Positions 31,751-42,408 are shown, numbered from the stretch's first letter. The stretch: DNA of 64,000 nt from PALSA-894 sp034669145 (GCA_034669145.1 JAXDNY010000261.1:1-64000); one strand, 5' to 3'. Notes: generated by a model not told the origin, from the letters alone. Made by a program: numbers and translations.

Positions 31751-34744
31751 ATGGCCGGACCGGCGAAACGCGCCGCAAGGAAGACCGAGGCGCCGGGGAC
31801 AGGGCTGGCGGCGGCGATCAAGACCGCGCCGAAGCTCTCCGCGCCCAAGGAAGCGCGCGCACGGGTCGCGGAATGGCTCGGCGAGATCGCGCGCACGGCA
31901 TCCGGCAAGGTGATCAAACAGCGTCTCGCACCGGCCAAATCGCGCGACTCAAAACTCGGCGAGTTGCTGGCTTCGATCGCCGAGGCCTCGCCTTATCTTT
32001 GGGACCTCATCCGCGCGGACCCGGATCGCTTTCTCGGCATCCTCGAAGCGGACCCTGACGCTCATTTCGCCGCGCTGATCGCGGACGTTGGGCGCGCGGG
32101 ACGTGCTGCGAGCGACGCCGATGTCATGCGCACGCTTCGCCGCGGCAAGGCCGAGGCCGCGCTGCTGATCGCGCTTGCCGACATCGGCGGCGTCTGGCCG
32201 GTCGAACGTGTCACGCGCGCGCTCACCGAATTCGCCGACGCCGCGCTCGGAGCTGCCGTGCGCTATCTGCTGCGCGGTGCCGCGGCATCCGGCAAGCTCA
32301 AGCCGGCCGACGCCGCAAAGCCCGAGCAGGGCAGCGGCTACGTCGTCCTTGCCATGGGCAAGATGGGCGCCTTCGAGCTCAACTATTCCAGCGATATCGA
32401 TCTCATCGTGCTCTATGACGCGGACGCACCCGCGCTCGCCAATGGCGTCGAGCCGGGCGGGCTGTTCGTCCGCCTCACGCGCAATCTCGTCAAACTGATG
32501 CAGGAGCGCACGGCGGACGGCTACGTGTTCCGCACCGATCTGCGCCTGCGTCCCGATCCCGCCTCCACCCAGATTGCGATCTCGATCGCGTCCGCGCTCA
32601 ACTACTACGAGAGCACGGGTCAGAACTGGGAGCGCGCCGCGATGATCAAGGCGCGCGCCTGCGCGGGCGACGTTGCGGTCGGCGAGACGTTCCTGAAGGA
32701 GGTCGCGCCGTTCGTCTGGCGCAAATATCTCGATTACGGCGCGGTCGCGGACGTGCACGCGATGAAGCGCCAGATGGCGGCCTACAAGGGTCACGACGAG
32801 ATCGCGATCGAGGGCCACAACATCAAGCTCGGGCGCGGCGGCATCCGCGAGATCGAGTTTTTCGTGCAGACGCAGCAGCTCATCGCGGGCGGGCGGCATC
32901 GCGAATTGCGTGGCCGCCAGACGCTGGTCACGCTCGAAGACCTCGCCAAGGGCGGCTGGATCAGCCGCGATGCCGCGCGCGATCTCGCCGAGGCGTACCG
33001 CTTTCTGCGCGTCACCGAGCACCGCCTGCAGATGGTGGCCGACGAACAGACGCACACGCTCCCGGACGAGCGTGAAGCGCTCGAACGCTTCGCGCGATTC
33101 CTCGGGCACGAGAACCGCGATGCCTTCGCGGCCATGCTGCGCGACCATCTGCGCAAGGTACAGCGCCACTACGCGCGGCTGTTCGAGGATGCGCCCGCCG
33201 CCGAAGCGTCGCGCCGCGCGCTCGCATTCCCCCCCGACCAAGACGACACCGAGACGCTCGACAAGCTCGCCGCAATGGGCTTTCGCCGTCCGCTCGAGGT
33301 CAGCCAGGCGGTGCGGCGCTGGCTTGCCGGCGAATACCGCTCGCTCAAGGGCGAGTTCGCGCGCTCGCACCTGGCCGACCTGGTGCCGGTGCTGATCGAC
33401 CAGCTCGCGCGCTCGGAAAATCCCGATCAGGCGCTGGTCGCGCTCGACCGCTTCCTCGCCGGCCTGCACGGCGGCGCGCGGCTGTTGTCGCTGTTGCGGC
33501 GCAATCCGGATTTCGTCGCGCTGCTCGCGCTGGCGCTCGGCAACGCGCCGCGGCTTGCCGATATTCTGGCGCGCTATCCGCACGTGATGGATGCGCTGAT
33601 CGAGCCGTCGTTCTTCGGCGCGTTGCCGGACGCCGACAAGCTTGCCGCCGAGCTTTCCGGCTCGCTCGCGCAGGCACTCTCATACGAAGACCTGCTCGAT
33701 CGCGCGCGCCAGTTTGGTCAGGAGCACATGTTCCTGATCGGCGCGCGTATCCTCTCCGGCACCGTGTCGGCCGAGCAGGCGGGCGAAGCCTTCGCGCGGC
33801 TTGCCGATGTCATCATCCGCGCGGTGCATCGCGCGGTCGAGGACAATTTCATCACCGCGCATGGCCGCATGAAGGGGCAGCGAAGCGCCGTGCTGGCGCT
33901 CGGCAAGCTCGGCGGGCGCGAGATGACCGCCGCGTCCGATCTCGATCTCATCATCGTGTATGATTTCGACGAGGAGCACCCGCAGTCCGACGGGCCGCGG
34001 CAGCTCTACGGCGGCCAGTATTTCGCGCGTGTGACGCAGCGGCTGGTCAGCGCGCTCGCAGCGCCCACCAATTACGGCGCGCTCTACAATGTCGACATGC
34101 GGCTGCGCCCGTCGGGCCGCTCGGGGCCGGTTGCGACGATGATCGGCTCGTTCGAGAGCTATCAGGAAAACGAGGCCTGGACTTGGGAACATCTGGCGCT
34201 CACGCGTGCGCGCGTCGTCTCTGCTCCGCCCGCGTTTGCGGCGCGCGTGGAGCAAGTGATCCGGGCTGTGCTGTGCCGCCCGCGCGATGCCGAAACGATC
34301 GCCGGCGACGTGGTCGAAATGCGCACCGCGATTGCCACGGAAAAAGGCGACAACGAGCGCTGGAATTTGAAATACGTCGCGGGCGGGCTGGTCGATCTCG
34401 AATTCATCGCGCAATACCTGCAGCTCGTGAACGCCGCCGAGAAGCCGGAAATCCTCGATACCTCGACGGCGCGCGCGCTCGACAAGGCGGCGCGGCTGGG
34501 CGTGCTGACGCCGGAAGACGCCGACGTGCTGCGCCCGGCCGTGCGTCTCTACCAGAACCTGACGCAGATCCTGCGGCTGTGCCTCTCAGGTCCGTTCGAT
34601 CCGAAATCGGCCGGGCCGGGACTGCTCAGTCTGCTGGCGCGCGCCGCGGACGTTCCGGATTTCACCACGCTCGAAGCGCACCTCACCGAGACGCAGGCAC
34701 GCGTGCGCGCGAGCTTCGTGCGGATATTGGGGAAGGCGCCTTAG
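31751..34744 (+). CDS. glnE: Bifunctional glutamine synthetase adenylyltransferase/adenylyl-removing enzyme
   Basis: 997 residues from ATG 31751; an in-frame ATG at 31703 is possible, but neither has a strong ribosome site. It has two nucleotidyltransferase domains. The N-terminal adenylyl-removing domain has GKMGAFELNYSSDIDLIVLY. The C-terminal adenylylating domain has GKLGGREMTAASDLDLIIVY. They are joined by a regulatory helical region, with GRGGIREIEFFVQTQQLIAG and a matching C-terminal DLEFIAQYLQLVN. GlnE turns glutamine synthetase off or on in response to PII and glutamine. Its stop overlaps the convergent kinase stop. Confidence 0.93.
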   Translation: MAGPAKRAARKTEAPGTGLAAAIKTAPKLSAPKEARARVAEWLGEIARTASGKVIKQRLAPAKSRDSKLGELLASIAEASPYLWDLIRADPDRFLGILEADPDAHFAALIADVGRAGRAASDADVMRTLRRGKAEAALLIALADIGGVWPVERVTRALTEFADAALGAAVRYLLRGAAASGKLKPADAAKPEQGSGYVVLAMGKMGAFELNYSSDIDLIVLYDADAPALANGVEPGGLFVRLTRNLVKLMQERTADGYVFRTDLRLRPDPASTQIAISIASALNYYESTGQNWERAAMIKARACAGDVAVGETFLKEVAPFVWRKYLDYGAVADVHAMKRQMAAYKGHDEIAIEGHNIKLGRGGIREIEFFVQTQQLIAGGRHRELRGRQTLVTLEDLAKGGWISRDAARDLAEAYRFLRVTEHRLQMVADEQTHTLPDEREALERFARFLGHENRDAFAAMLRDHLRKVQRHYARLFEDAPAAEASRRALAFPPDQDDTETLDKLAAMGFRRPLEVSQAVRRWLAGEYRSLKGEFARSHLADLVPVLIDQLARSENPDQALVALDRFLAGLHGGARLLSLLRRNPDFVALLALALGNAPRLADILARYPHVMDALIEPSFFGALPDADKLAAELSGSLAQALSYEDLLDRARQFGQEHMFLIGARILSGTVSAEQAGEAFARLADVIIRAVHRAVEDNFITAHGRMKGQRSAVLALGKLGGREMTAASDLDLIIVYDFDEEHPQSDGPRQLYGGQYFARVTQRLVSALAAPTNYGALYNVDMRLRPSGRSGPVATMIGSFESYQENEAWTWEHLALTRARVVSAPPAFAARVEQVIRAVLCRPRDAETIAGDVVEMRTAIATEKGDNERWNLKYVAGGLVDLEFIAQYLQLVNAAEKPEILDTSTARALDKAARLGVLTPEDADVLRPAVRLYQNLTQILRLCLSGPFDPKSAGPGLLSLLARAADVPDFTTLEAHLTETQARVRASFVRILGKAP

Positions 34745-37071
34745 CTCGCCTTGCTCAATTCCTCGGCCGGGTTCATCGTTACCCCGCCGTCGACCGGCAA
34801 CCGCACCATCACGATCGTGCCGACGCCAAGCGATGATCGGATGCGCATCGCGCCGCCGTGCAGTTCGGCCAGCGATTTTGCGATCGCGAGCCCGAGACCC
34901 GAACCTCGGTGGGTCTTGGTCAGCTGGCTCTCCACCTGCTCGAACGGCTTGCCGAGTTTCTTCAGCGCCTCCTTCGGGATTCCGATGCCGGTATCCTCGA
35001 TGGCGAGGTTGACGAAGCCGTTGACGATGCGTGCCCGCACGGTGACGCGCCCGCCGTCGGGCGTGAACTTCACCGCATTGGACAAGAGATTGATGACGAT
35101 CTGCTTCACGGTCCGGCGGTCGGCGCGCAGCCGGATCGCGGGCTCGATCTCGGCGTTGACGGTGAGCCGCTTCTCGTCGACACGCGCCGCAACCAGACGC
35201 ATGATGTCGGCGAGGAACGAGTCGAGCTCGAACGTCTCGAACTCAAGGCTCGTGCGCCCGGCCTCGATCTTCGACATGTCGAGAATGTCGTTGATGACGT
35301 CGAGCAGGTAGCGTCCGCTCTCGCCGATATCGCGGCAATATTCGAGATACTTGACGTCGCCGAGCGGGCCGAACATCCCGGATTCCATCATCTCGGAGAA
35401 TCCGATGATGGCGTTGAGCGGCGTGCGCAACTCGTGGCTCATGTTGGCGAGGAATGCCGATTTCGCCTGGTTGGCTTCCTCGGCGCGGTCCTTCTGCTCG
35501 GCGTAGCGCTCGGCGAGGTAGGCCAGTTGTTCGGTCTGGCGCTCCAGCGCCTGCTGCGACGAGCGCAGATCGACCACGGTCGCCTTCAGGCGCTTCTCGC
35601 TCTCGATCAGCTTCTCTTCGTGCAGTTTGAGCTGGGTGATGTTGGTGCCGACCGAGACGAACCCGCCGTCCTTGGTCCGCCGTTCGCTGATCTGCAGCCA
35701 GCGCCCATCGTCCAGTTGCGCCTCGAAGGTGCGCGCGCCCGGGACCGCGCGCCCCTCGCTCGACAACTGCATGCGCACGATCGGCTTGCTGCCGGCCGCC
35801 GAGATGTCCTCGTAGGGCGTTCCGGCCGCGACAGCCTCGTCGGTCAGGCCATGCAGGCTCTGGAATTTGGAGTTGCACAGGACGAGCCGATTGTCGGCGT
35901 CCCACACCACGAAGGCTTCCGAGATCGCCTCGATCGCATCGCTCAGCCGCATTTCAGCGGTGGCGCTCTCCTCGGCCAGCCGCTTCTGCTCGGTGATGTC
36001 CACCGCGATGCCGATGAGGTGGGGGTGGGACTCGCCCGGCTGGCGCACCAGCTCGCAGCGCGCGCGCAGCCACACCCAGTTGCCGCTCGCGTGACGCATG
36101 CGGAACACGCTGTCGATCGAGGACGAACTGGCGTCCGCAAGCTGTGTCGCGAGCTCATAGAGCTGGACATCGTCGGGATGCACGAACCCGCTGATCTCGC
36201 CGAAACCAAGCAGCTTGTTGTGCGGCGGAAGCCCGAGAATGTCGAACATCGACTGCGACCAGAACACGCGCCCGCTGGCGAGGTCCCAATCCCACAGTCC
36301 GCAACGCCCGCAGTTGAGTGCGGTGTCGATGCGGCTGTGCACGGTGTCCTCGATGCTGGCGGTCTCGCGCATCAGGCGCGACTGCCACAGGAACGCAAAG
36401 CCGAGCATCAGCACCACGAAGCCGGTCGCCGAAAACAGCGTGACCGCAAGCGTCGTGTCGGCGCGCCATTCGCCGAGCACGACGGCGCGGCGCTGCATGA
36501 TGGCGAGCTGCCCAAGGGGAGCGTTGAGGTTGCGTTGAGCGAGCAGGATGCCGGAGCCGTCGCCGAGGGTGAGCTCCGAGACGCCCGGCTGAAGCACGAC
36601 GGGGGAGATGCGCGGGTCGCGGCCGATCGCCTCGTTGAGCTTGCGGCCGATGTAGCCGTTCAACGCGGGCTGCGTCGCGATGATCGTGCTGCTCGCGTCC
36701 GTCAGCAGGACCAGGCGGCCCGCGGCCGTCGCGCGCGGCCAGTCGATGCGCTCGAAGGCGCGGAAGCCGCGCACCACCGGGTCGCCGGATTCATTGGCTG
36801 ACAGGCGCTCGATGCGCTCCGCCATCACGGTCGCTGCCAAATCGAGTTCGTCGGCGGATTTGGCGATGGCCTGGCGCAACCGCTCGCGGATATCGACGAC
36901 CGCCGCGATCCCGAGCGTCACCAGGAAGGCGACGATGAGAACCGGTACGGCGCGTCGCAGAAAAGGCTCGGCCGTGAGCAACCGCCGGTAAGCGGGCCTT
37001 GCGACCGCTTGCGCCAACCCCTTGATGGAATCGGAATGCGCACACGCGCTCGCGCTTTCGGCGCGCGCCAT
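34741..37071 (-). CDS. PAS-domain sensor histidine kinase (PleC/DivJ-like)
   Basis: 776 residues. TM1 is near 42-62 (VPVLIVAFLVTLGIAAVVDI) and TM2 near 210-230 (TLFSATGFVVLMLGFAFLWQ), flanking a periplasmic domain. Two PAS regions follow (WDWDLASGRVFWSQSMFDIL with PAC; EAFVVWDADNRLVLCNSKFQ) and then a coiled coil. The H-box SHELRTPLNAIIGFSEMM has His546. ATPase motifs are NLLSNAVKFTPDGG, DTGIGIP and GSGLGLAIAKSLAELHGG. The GPLGDVKYLEYCRDI region resembles PleC/PdhS kinases acting on DivK. There is no receiver domain. It converges with glnE, overlapping at the stops. Confidence 0.85.
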   Translation of the reverse strand: MARAESASACAHSDSIKGLAQAVARPAYRRLLTAEPFLRRAVPVLIVAFLVTLGIAAVVDIRERLRQAIAKSADELDLAATVMAERIERLSANESGDPVVRGFRAFERIDWPRATAAGRLVLLTDASSTIIATQPALNGYIGRKLNEAIGRDPRISPVVLQPGVSELTLGDGSGILLAQRNLNAPLGQLAIMQRRAVVLGEWRADTTLAVTLFSATGFVVLMLGFAFLWQSRLMRETASIEDTVHSRIDTALNCGRCGLWDWDLASGRVFWSQSMFDILGLPPHNKLLGFGEISGFVHPDDVQLYELATQLADASSSSIDSVFRMRHASGNWVWLRARCELVRQPGESHPHLIGIAVDITEQKRLAEESATAEMRLSDAIEAISEAFVVWDADNRLVLCNSKFQSLHGLTDEAVAAGTPYEDISAAGSKPIVRMQLSSEGRAVPGARTFEAQLDDGRWLQISERRTKDGGFVSVGTNITQLKLHEEKLIESEKRLKATVVDLRSSQQALERQTEQLAYLAERYAEQKDRAEEANQAKSAFLANMSHELRTPLNAIIGFSEMMESGMFGPLGDVKYLEYCRDIGESGRYLLDVINDILDMSKIEAGRTSLEFETFELDSFLADIMRLVAARVDEKRLTVNAEIEPAIRLRADRRTVKQIVINLLSNAVKFTPDGGRVTVRARIVNGFVNLAIEDTGIGIPKEALKKLGKPFEQVESQLTKTHRGSGLGLAIAKSLAELHGGAMRIRSSLGVGTIVMVRLPVDGGVTMNPAEELSKAS

Positions 37072-37295
37072 TCAGGCCTCCGTTCGGACTTATCCCCAAT
37101 CACCCTTGACTCGGAAGGATGTGCCGCATCTTTGCCGAATCATGCCGATCTGAATCCAATTCGGCTGATTTGTCGAGAGTCCGCGAATCGATTGAGAGAA
37201 ATAATTTCAAGCAGCAATCGGCGCGTCAGAAATACTACGCATACTCCGGCGCGGGTGCCACAACTGCCGATTCCATCGGCGTTTCTTGCAGCTGT

Positions 37296-39944
37296 TCAGC
37301 TCGGCTCGAGCGAGCGGTGGACAATGTCGCGCACATCGCGCGAGAGGTTTGCGTCGGCGGCGACGCGCCGCAATGCGATCTCGGCGCGCGCCTGCCGCAC
37401 CGGCTCGAGTGCGCGCCATGAGCGGAATGCGGTGGCGAGCCGCGCGGCGACCTGCGCGTTTTTCTTGTCGAGCGCGAGCACGGTGCCGGCGACAAACTCG
37501 TAGCCCAGCCCGTCGGCGCGATTGAACTGCGTCTGGTTCGTCTGCGCAAATCCCCCGATCAGCGCGCGCACGCGGTTGGGATTCACGATCGAGAAAGCCG
37601 GATGCGCCATGAGCATCTTGACCCGGTCGAGCGTTGCCGGATCCGGGATCGTCGCCTGCAGGCCGAACCACTTGTCGGTGATCAGCGGGTTGCCGGAGTA
37701 ACGGCGGTAGAAGTCGTCCAGCGCCGCCTGACGTTCCGGGACTGCGTGCAAGGACAGCGTCGCGAGCGCCGCCATGCGGTCGGTCATGTTGGTGGCCTGA
37801 TGATACTGGCGTGCCGCCAGCGCGATCGCCGAGGCGCCGGCCGCGGCCAGAAGATCGAGGCAGGCATTCTTCAGCGCGCGCCGTCCGGCGCTCGCCGCGT
37901 GCGGGCTGTACGGACCGTCATCCTGCATGCGCCGGTAGGTTTCGCGCAGCGCGGCGCCGAGGCGCGTCCCGAGCGTGGCGCGCAAGCGCGAACGGACGGC
38001 GTAAATCGCGTCCGGATCGACGTCGCGGCCGATGTCGCGCGCGATGTCGGCTTCGCTCGGCAACGCAAGCACGAGTGCGGCAAAAGCCGGTTCCAGCGAA
38101 GCATCCGCCAAGACTGCTGCGAGTGCGGCGAGCAGGCCTTCGTCCTCACGCGGCTCGCGGCCGGCACGGATCGCCGCCACATTCTCGACCAGCAGGGTGC
38201 TCGCCAGCGATTGAATTGCCTGCCAGCGATTGAACGGATCGGAGTCATGCGCGGCGAGGAATTTGAGATCCTCCGCCGACGTGTTCGACGTGAGCTTGAT
38301 TGGCGCCGAGAATCCGCGATTGAGCGACAGCACCGGGCGTTGCGGCACGCCGGTGAATTCGAAGGCTTGCGTGGGCTGCGTCACGGTGAGCACGCCACGC
38401 ACCACCGGGCGCCCGTCATCCAGCGACAACGACATGTCGCGTCCGTCGGAGCCGACGAGCCCGATCGCGAGCGGGATCACCATCGGCTCCTTCACCGGCT
38501 GGCCTGGCGTCGGTGGAATAGTCTGCGCGACATCGAGCCGATAGGTCTGCGCCGCCGCGTCGTAGCTGCCGTTCGCGGTGACTTCCGGCGTGCCCGCCTG
38601 CGAATACCAGCGCATGAATTGTGTCAGGTCGGTGTTGCTGGCATCGGCGAAGCACTGCACGAACTGATCGACGGTTGCGGCCTCGCCATCATGGCGCGTG
38701 AAGTAAAGATCGAGTCCCTTGCGAAAGCCCGCCGGACCCAGCAGCGCCTTGAGCATCCGCACCACCTCGGCGCCCTTCTCGTAGACGGTCGCGGTGTAGA
38801 AGTTGCTGATCTCGTTGTAGGCGGATGGCCGCACCGGATGGGCGAGAGGGCCGGCGTCCTCGACGAACTGCTGCGCACGCAAGTTACGCACGTCGGCGAT
38901 GCGCTTGACCGGGCGCGAGCGCTGGTCGGAGGTGAATTCCTGATCGCGGAAGACGGTCAGGCCCTCCTTGAGGCAGAGCTGAAACCAGTCGCGGCAGGTG
39001 ATGCGGTTGCCGGTCCAGTTATGGAAGTACTCGTGCGCGATGACGGCTTCGATGCTCGTATAGTCGGCGTCGGTCGCGCTGTCGGGAGTCGCAAGAACCA
39101 GCTTGTCGTTGAAGACGTTGAGCCCCTTGTTCTCCATCGCGCCCATGTTGAAGTCGGAGACCGCGACGATCATGAAAATGTCGAGGTCGTACTCGCGCCC
39201 GAACGCTTCCTCGTCCCAGCGCATCGAGCGCTTGAGCGAGTCCATCGCCCAGCCGACGCGGTCTTCCTTGCCCGGCTCGACATAGATGCGCAGCGTCACC
39301 ACGCGGCCGGACATCGTGACGAATTTGTCTTCGACGCAGGCAAGGTTGCCGCCGACCAGCGCGAACAGATAGGCCGGCTTGGGAAACGGATCGTGCCATA
39401 CGGCGGCATGGCGCGTGGTGCCGGGCACGTCGCCCGCTTCGACGAGATTGCCGTTGCTGAGCAGCACCGCGGCGTCGCTTTTCTCCGCCTCGATCCGCGT
39501 GGTGTAGACCGCCATCACGTCGGGGCGGTCGGGAAAATAGGTAATGCGGCGAAACCCTTCCGCCTCGCATTGCGTGCAATAGGCGCCGCTCGACCGGAAG
39601 AGCCCCATGAGTTGCGTATTGGCCGATGGATCGACCAGCGTTTCGATCTGCAGATAGCAGGTCCCGGCGGGCGGCTGCGCGATGGTCAGGCTGTCGGGTG
39701 TCGCAACGTAACCGTCAGGGTGCATCTCCGAGCCGTCGAGCTTGAGCGAGGTCAGCGTCAGCCCGTCGCCGTCGAGCACGATCGGGGCGGGCGCACCCGC
39801 CTTCAGGTTCGGCGACATCTTGAGCGTTGCGCGCACTTTCGTCCTGGTCGGATGCAGCGAAACGTCGAGTTCCACCGTCTCGACCAGCCAGTCCGGCGGG
39901 CGGTAATTCTCAAGACGGACGGGGCGGGCCTGTTCGGTTCGCAT
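37296..39944 (-). CDS. pepN: Aminopeptidase N
   Basis: 882 residues, M1 zinc metallopeptidase. The exopeptidase motif NMGAMENKGLNVFND and the zinc site VIAHEYFHNWTGNRITCRDW (HEXXH plus a downstream Glu in LKEGLTVFRDQEF) are intact. The N-terminal beta domain, catalytic domain and C-terminal helical domain give the usual PepN length. It trims N-terminal residues from peptides in the cytoplasm. It is single in this direction. The 224 bp between its end and the kinase gene (37072-37295) contains no gene that I can support. Confidence 0.93.
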   Translation of the reverse strand: MRTEQARPVRLENYRPPDWLVETVELDVSLHPTRTKVRATLKMSPNLKAGAPAPIVLDGDGLTLTSLKLDGSEMHPDGYVATPDSLTIAQPPAGTCYLQIETLVDPSANTQLMGLFRSSGAYCTQCEAEGFRRITYFPDRPDVMAVYTTRIEAEKSDAAVLLSNGNLVEAGDVPGTTRHAAVWHDPFPKPAYLFALVGGNLACVEDKFVTMSGRVVTLRIYVEPGKEDRVGWAMDSLKRSMRWDEEAFGREYDLDIFMIVAVSDFNMGAMENKGLNVFNDKLVLATPDSATDADYTSIEAVIAHEYFHNWTGNRITCRDWFQLCLKEGLTVFRDQEFTSDQRSRPVKRIADVRNLRAQQFVEDAGPLAHPVRPSAYNEISNFYTATVYEKGAEVVRMLKALLGPAGFRKGLDLYFTRHDGEAATVDQFVQCFADASNTDLTQFMRWYSQAGTPEVTANGSYDAAAQTYRLDVAQTIPPTPGQPVKEPMVIPLAIGLVGSDGRDMSLSLDDGRPVVRGVLTVTQPTQAFEFTGVPQRPVLSLNRGFSAPIKLTSNTSAEDLKFLAAHDSDPFNRWQAIQSLASTLLVENVAAIRAGREPREDEGLLAALAAVLADASLEPAFAALVLALPSEADIARDIGRDVDPDAIYAVRSRLRATLGTRLGAALRETYRRMQDDGPYSPHAASAGRRALKNACLDLLAAAGASAIALAARQYHQATNMTDRMAALATLSLHAVPERQAALDDFYRRYSGNPLITDKWFGLQATIPDPATLDRVKMLMAHPAFSIVNPNRVRALIGGFAQTNQTQFNRADGLGYEFVAGTVLALDKKNAQVAARLATAFRSWRALEPVRQARAEIALRRVAADANLSRDVRDIVHRSLEPS

Positions 39945-40131
39945 ACTTGGTCCTGGAGGGTCGGATTCGGCGGGTGCGCTGGTCTAGAATGACGAGGGGG
40001 CAATAAAAAGGCCCGAGACGCGCGTCGTGCGACCCTCAGGCTCTCGGAACCGACATCCGGAATGTGGTAGCGATGGGCTTCCGGCAGAGCAGTCTGCCCC
40101 AAAGGTCAAGAAACGCACAGGGAGACATCAC

Positions 40132-41094
40132 ATGAAGCGCGTTCGCAGTTTCCTGCTCGGAGTCGCGGCGGTGGTCGCGGCCTGCGGCCCGGCTTTCGCC
40201 CAAGGCGACTATCCGAACCAGATGGTGCGGATTGTGGTGCCGTTTTCTGCCGGCAGCATCACCGACGGCCTCGCCCGCATCCTCGCCGACAAGCTGAGCG
40301 AAGTGTGGAAGCAGCAGGTGATCGTGGAGAACCGCGCCGGCCTGCCCGGCACGACCGGCGTCGCGAAGGCCACACCGGACGGCTACACGCTGATGCTGAC
40401 ATCGAACGGGCACACCATCGCGGGCGTCATCAACAAGAACCTGCAATACGATCCGGTAAACGATTTCGCGGGTGTGAGCCAGGTGGCGGCGGTGCCGATG
40501 GTGATGATCGTGCCGCCGGAATTCCCCGCCAAGACGCTGCAGGAATTCATCGCGATGGCGAAGGAGAAGCCGGGGGCATTGAATTTCTCCTCGGCTGGCG
40601 TCGCGTCGACCTCATACCTGTCCGCGGAAATCCTGCGCCAGAACGCCGAGGTGAACATGGTCCACGTGCCCTACAAGGGCGCGCCGGAAGCCGTCACGGC
40701 GGTCGTGCGCGGCGACGCGCAGATGTATTTCGCGCCGATCCCGTCGGCGCAGGAATTGGGCGCCGCCGGCAAGGTGCGTGTGATGGCGATCAATTCGTCC
40801 AAGCGCGTTCCGCAACTGCCGGACACGCCGACCGTCGCCGAGGCGGGCCTGCCCAACTACAAATACGACTCCTGGTTCGGTGTCATGGCGCCGGCCGGCA
40901 CGCCGAAGCCGATCCTGAACAAGATCAGCCAGGATATCGCCAAGGTGCTGGAGATGCCGGACGTGAAGCAAAAGCTCGAAGTGCAGGGCTCGATTCCCGC
41001 ACCGAACACGCCGGAGCAGTTCGACGCGATCATCAAGGGCGACACGGAGCGCTACGGCAAGATACTGCGCGACGCGGGCGTCGGGACGAACTGA
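40132..41094 (+). CDS. TctC-family tripartite tricarboxylate transporter substrate-binding protein
   Basis: 320 residues with a signal peptide (MKRVRSFLLGVAAVVAACGP, cut at AFA-QG). The periplasmic binding fold has the family signatures YPNQMVRIVVPFSAGSITDG, VENRAGLPGTTGVAKATPDG, MVHVPYKGAPEAV and RVPQLPDTPTVAEAGLPNYK. GGGAGA precedes ATG 40132. No TctA/TctB membrane genes are adjacent, so it is one of the many orphan Bug-type receptors of such bacteria. Ligand unknown, probably a carboxylate. A divergent-side LuxR-type gene follows convergently. Confidence 0.88.
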   Translation: MKRVRSFLLGVAAVVAACGPAFAQGDYPNQMVRIVVPFSAGSITDGLARILADKLSEVWKQQVIVENRAGLPGTTGVAKATPDGYTLMLTSNGHTIAGVINKNLQYDPVNDFAGVSQVAAVPMVMIVPPEFPAKTLQEFIAMAKEKPGALNFSSAGVASTSYLSAEILRQNAEVNMVHVPYKGAPEAVTAVVRGDAQMYFAPIPSAQELGAAGKVRVMAINSSKRVPQLPDTPTVAEAGLPNYKYDSWFGVMAPAGTPKPILNKISQDIAKVLEMPDVKQKLEVQGSIPAPNTPEQFDAIIKGDTERYGKILRDAGVGTN

Positions 41095-41120
41095 GCCGGT
41101 CTTTCAGTTGGACGCGGCGA

Positions 41121-42278
41121 CTATTCCGCCGCCTCCGCGATCGGCACCTGCGCTAGGATCGGTGGCGGATAGCTGGCGATCAGCTTGACCAGATCGGCCT
41201 GCCGCCGCACGCCGGTCTTCTCGAACACGTGACGCAAGTGCGTGCGCACTGTGGCGGGCGAAAGCTTGAGCGCGTGGGCGGTCTCGGGCACGCCGCCAAT
41301 ATCGATCATGGCGTCAAGCACGCGTACTTCGCCGGCGGTCAGCGCGTATTGCCGGGTCAGCTCATCGAGCGGGAGGGATGCGGCGCGTCCCGACCTCTGC
41401 ACGAACACCGCGGCGACCGCCGTGTAGCAAACGCCGGCCTGACGGCGCGCGCCGGTGGTGAGCGGCAGCACATGGGTGACGAACCGGCCGCCGTCGCGCG
41501 CGGTGAGTTGTACGTCAATTCCCTTGGCGCCGAGCGCGGCATCGCCATGGCTCATCGACGAGAATACGTCACGCAGCGCGCCATCGGCCTGCGCATCGCG
41601 TGCGACCAGCTTGCCGTTCGCATGCAGCACGTTGCCTTCGTTCAGCATCACGCGCCCGCTTGCATTGGCGTGGACGAGACGCCCGGTGGAATCGACCAGG
41701 AACATTCCGGCTTCGAGACCGTCGAGCGCATCCGCCAGCGCGGCGGCCTCGACCCGGTGGTTCTCGATCAGCTTGCCGACAACCACGGAGCGCCGCACGT
41801 GCGGCACCAGCATGCGCATGCGCCGGCGCATGTCGTCGTCAACCACACCGTCACATGCGTGGCGCGAGACCATGAAGGTCGCCCGGCTGGTCGCCGACTT
41901 GTCAAGATTGACCGCAAGAAGGTCGCCCCACCCTTGAGGCGCCATCCACTCCTTGTAGAACGGCGTCTCGGCGAATTGTGCCGCCGGAACGATGTCCGTT
42001 GCGCTGTAGAGCTCGCCGACCGGGAAAGAGCCGGCGGCCCCCACCAGCGGGTTCAGCGCCATGTATTTTTCCCAATAAAGCTGCAGGAAGCGCGGGTCGC
42101 CGCCCACGACGAAATAGGTGTGTCCGGTTTTTTTGGCGGCGTCCTCCCAGAACAGACTGGCGGATGGGCCGCCGCGCACGAAGACGCATGCGTCCTTGAG
42201 AACCTTGCGCCAGAGCGGCGGGTCCAACGCGGCGTCGTAGATTTCCGCGACCAGTTCCGAAAAGCGCTCGATATCCAT
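41121..42278 (-). CDS. LuxR-family HTH transcriptional regulator
   Basis: 385 residues from ATG 42278; a GTG four codons upstream is possible. The C-terminal LuxR-type HTH shows YALTAGEVRVLDAMIDIGGV, ETAHALKLSPATVRTHLRHV and FEKTGVRRQADLV. The N-terminal ~200 residues are aromatic-rich (RFLQLYWEKYMALNPLVG, TPFYKEWMAPQGWGDLLAVN). A PAS-like centre (GMFLVDSTGRLVHANASGRV) precedes the HTH. No autoinducer-binding motif is recognised. Adjacent and convergent to a TctC gene, it might control its own or nearby uptake genes; that is inference. Confidence 0.82.
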   Translation of the reverse strand: MDIERFSELVAEIYDAALDPPLWRKVLKDACVFVRGGPSASLFWEDAAKKTGHTYFVVGGDPRFLQLYWEKYMALNPLVGAAGSFPVGELYSATDIVPAAQFAETPFYKEWMAPQGWGDLLAVNLDKSATSRATFMVSRHACDGVVDDDMRRRMRMLVPHVRRSVVVGKLIENHRVEAAALADALDGLEAGMFLVDSTGRLVHANASGRVMLNEGNVLHANGKLVARDAQADGALRDVFSSMSHGDAALGAKGIDVQLTARDGGRFVTHVLPLTTGARRQAGVCYTAVAAVFVQRSGRAASLPLDELTRQYALTAGEVRVLDAMIDIGGVPETAHALKLSPATVRTHLRHVFEKTGVRRQADLVKLIASYPPPILAQVPIAEAAE

Positions 42279-42408
42279 GGCCCATCCCACCCCATCGGAC
42301 CCAAGGTATCGGGAAGGCTATAGCAAGATGCGAAAGGTCATGTGTGAACTAGCTCACACAACCGGAAAGGCTGATTGTTGCCCCGGAGGTAGGCCGGCCG
42401 CCGAAAGC

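Noticed and set aside
34858..36801. 647-codon plus-strand frame opposite the PAS kinase
   Set aside because: The minus strand carries a complete kinase with all motifs; this frame has none.
37602..39992. 796-codon plus-strand frame opposite pepN
   Set aside because: Shadow of pepN, which has an intact HEXXH site and full length.
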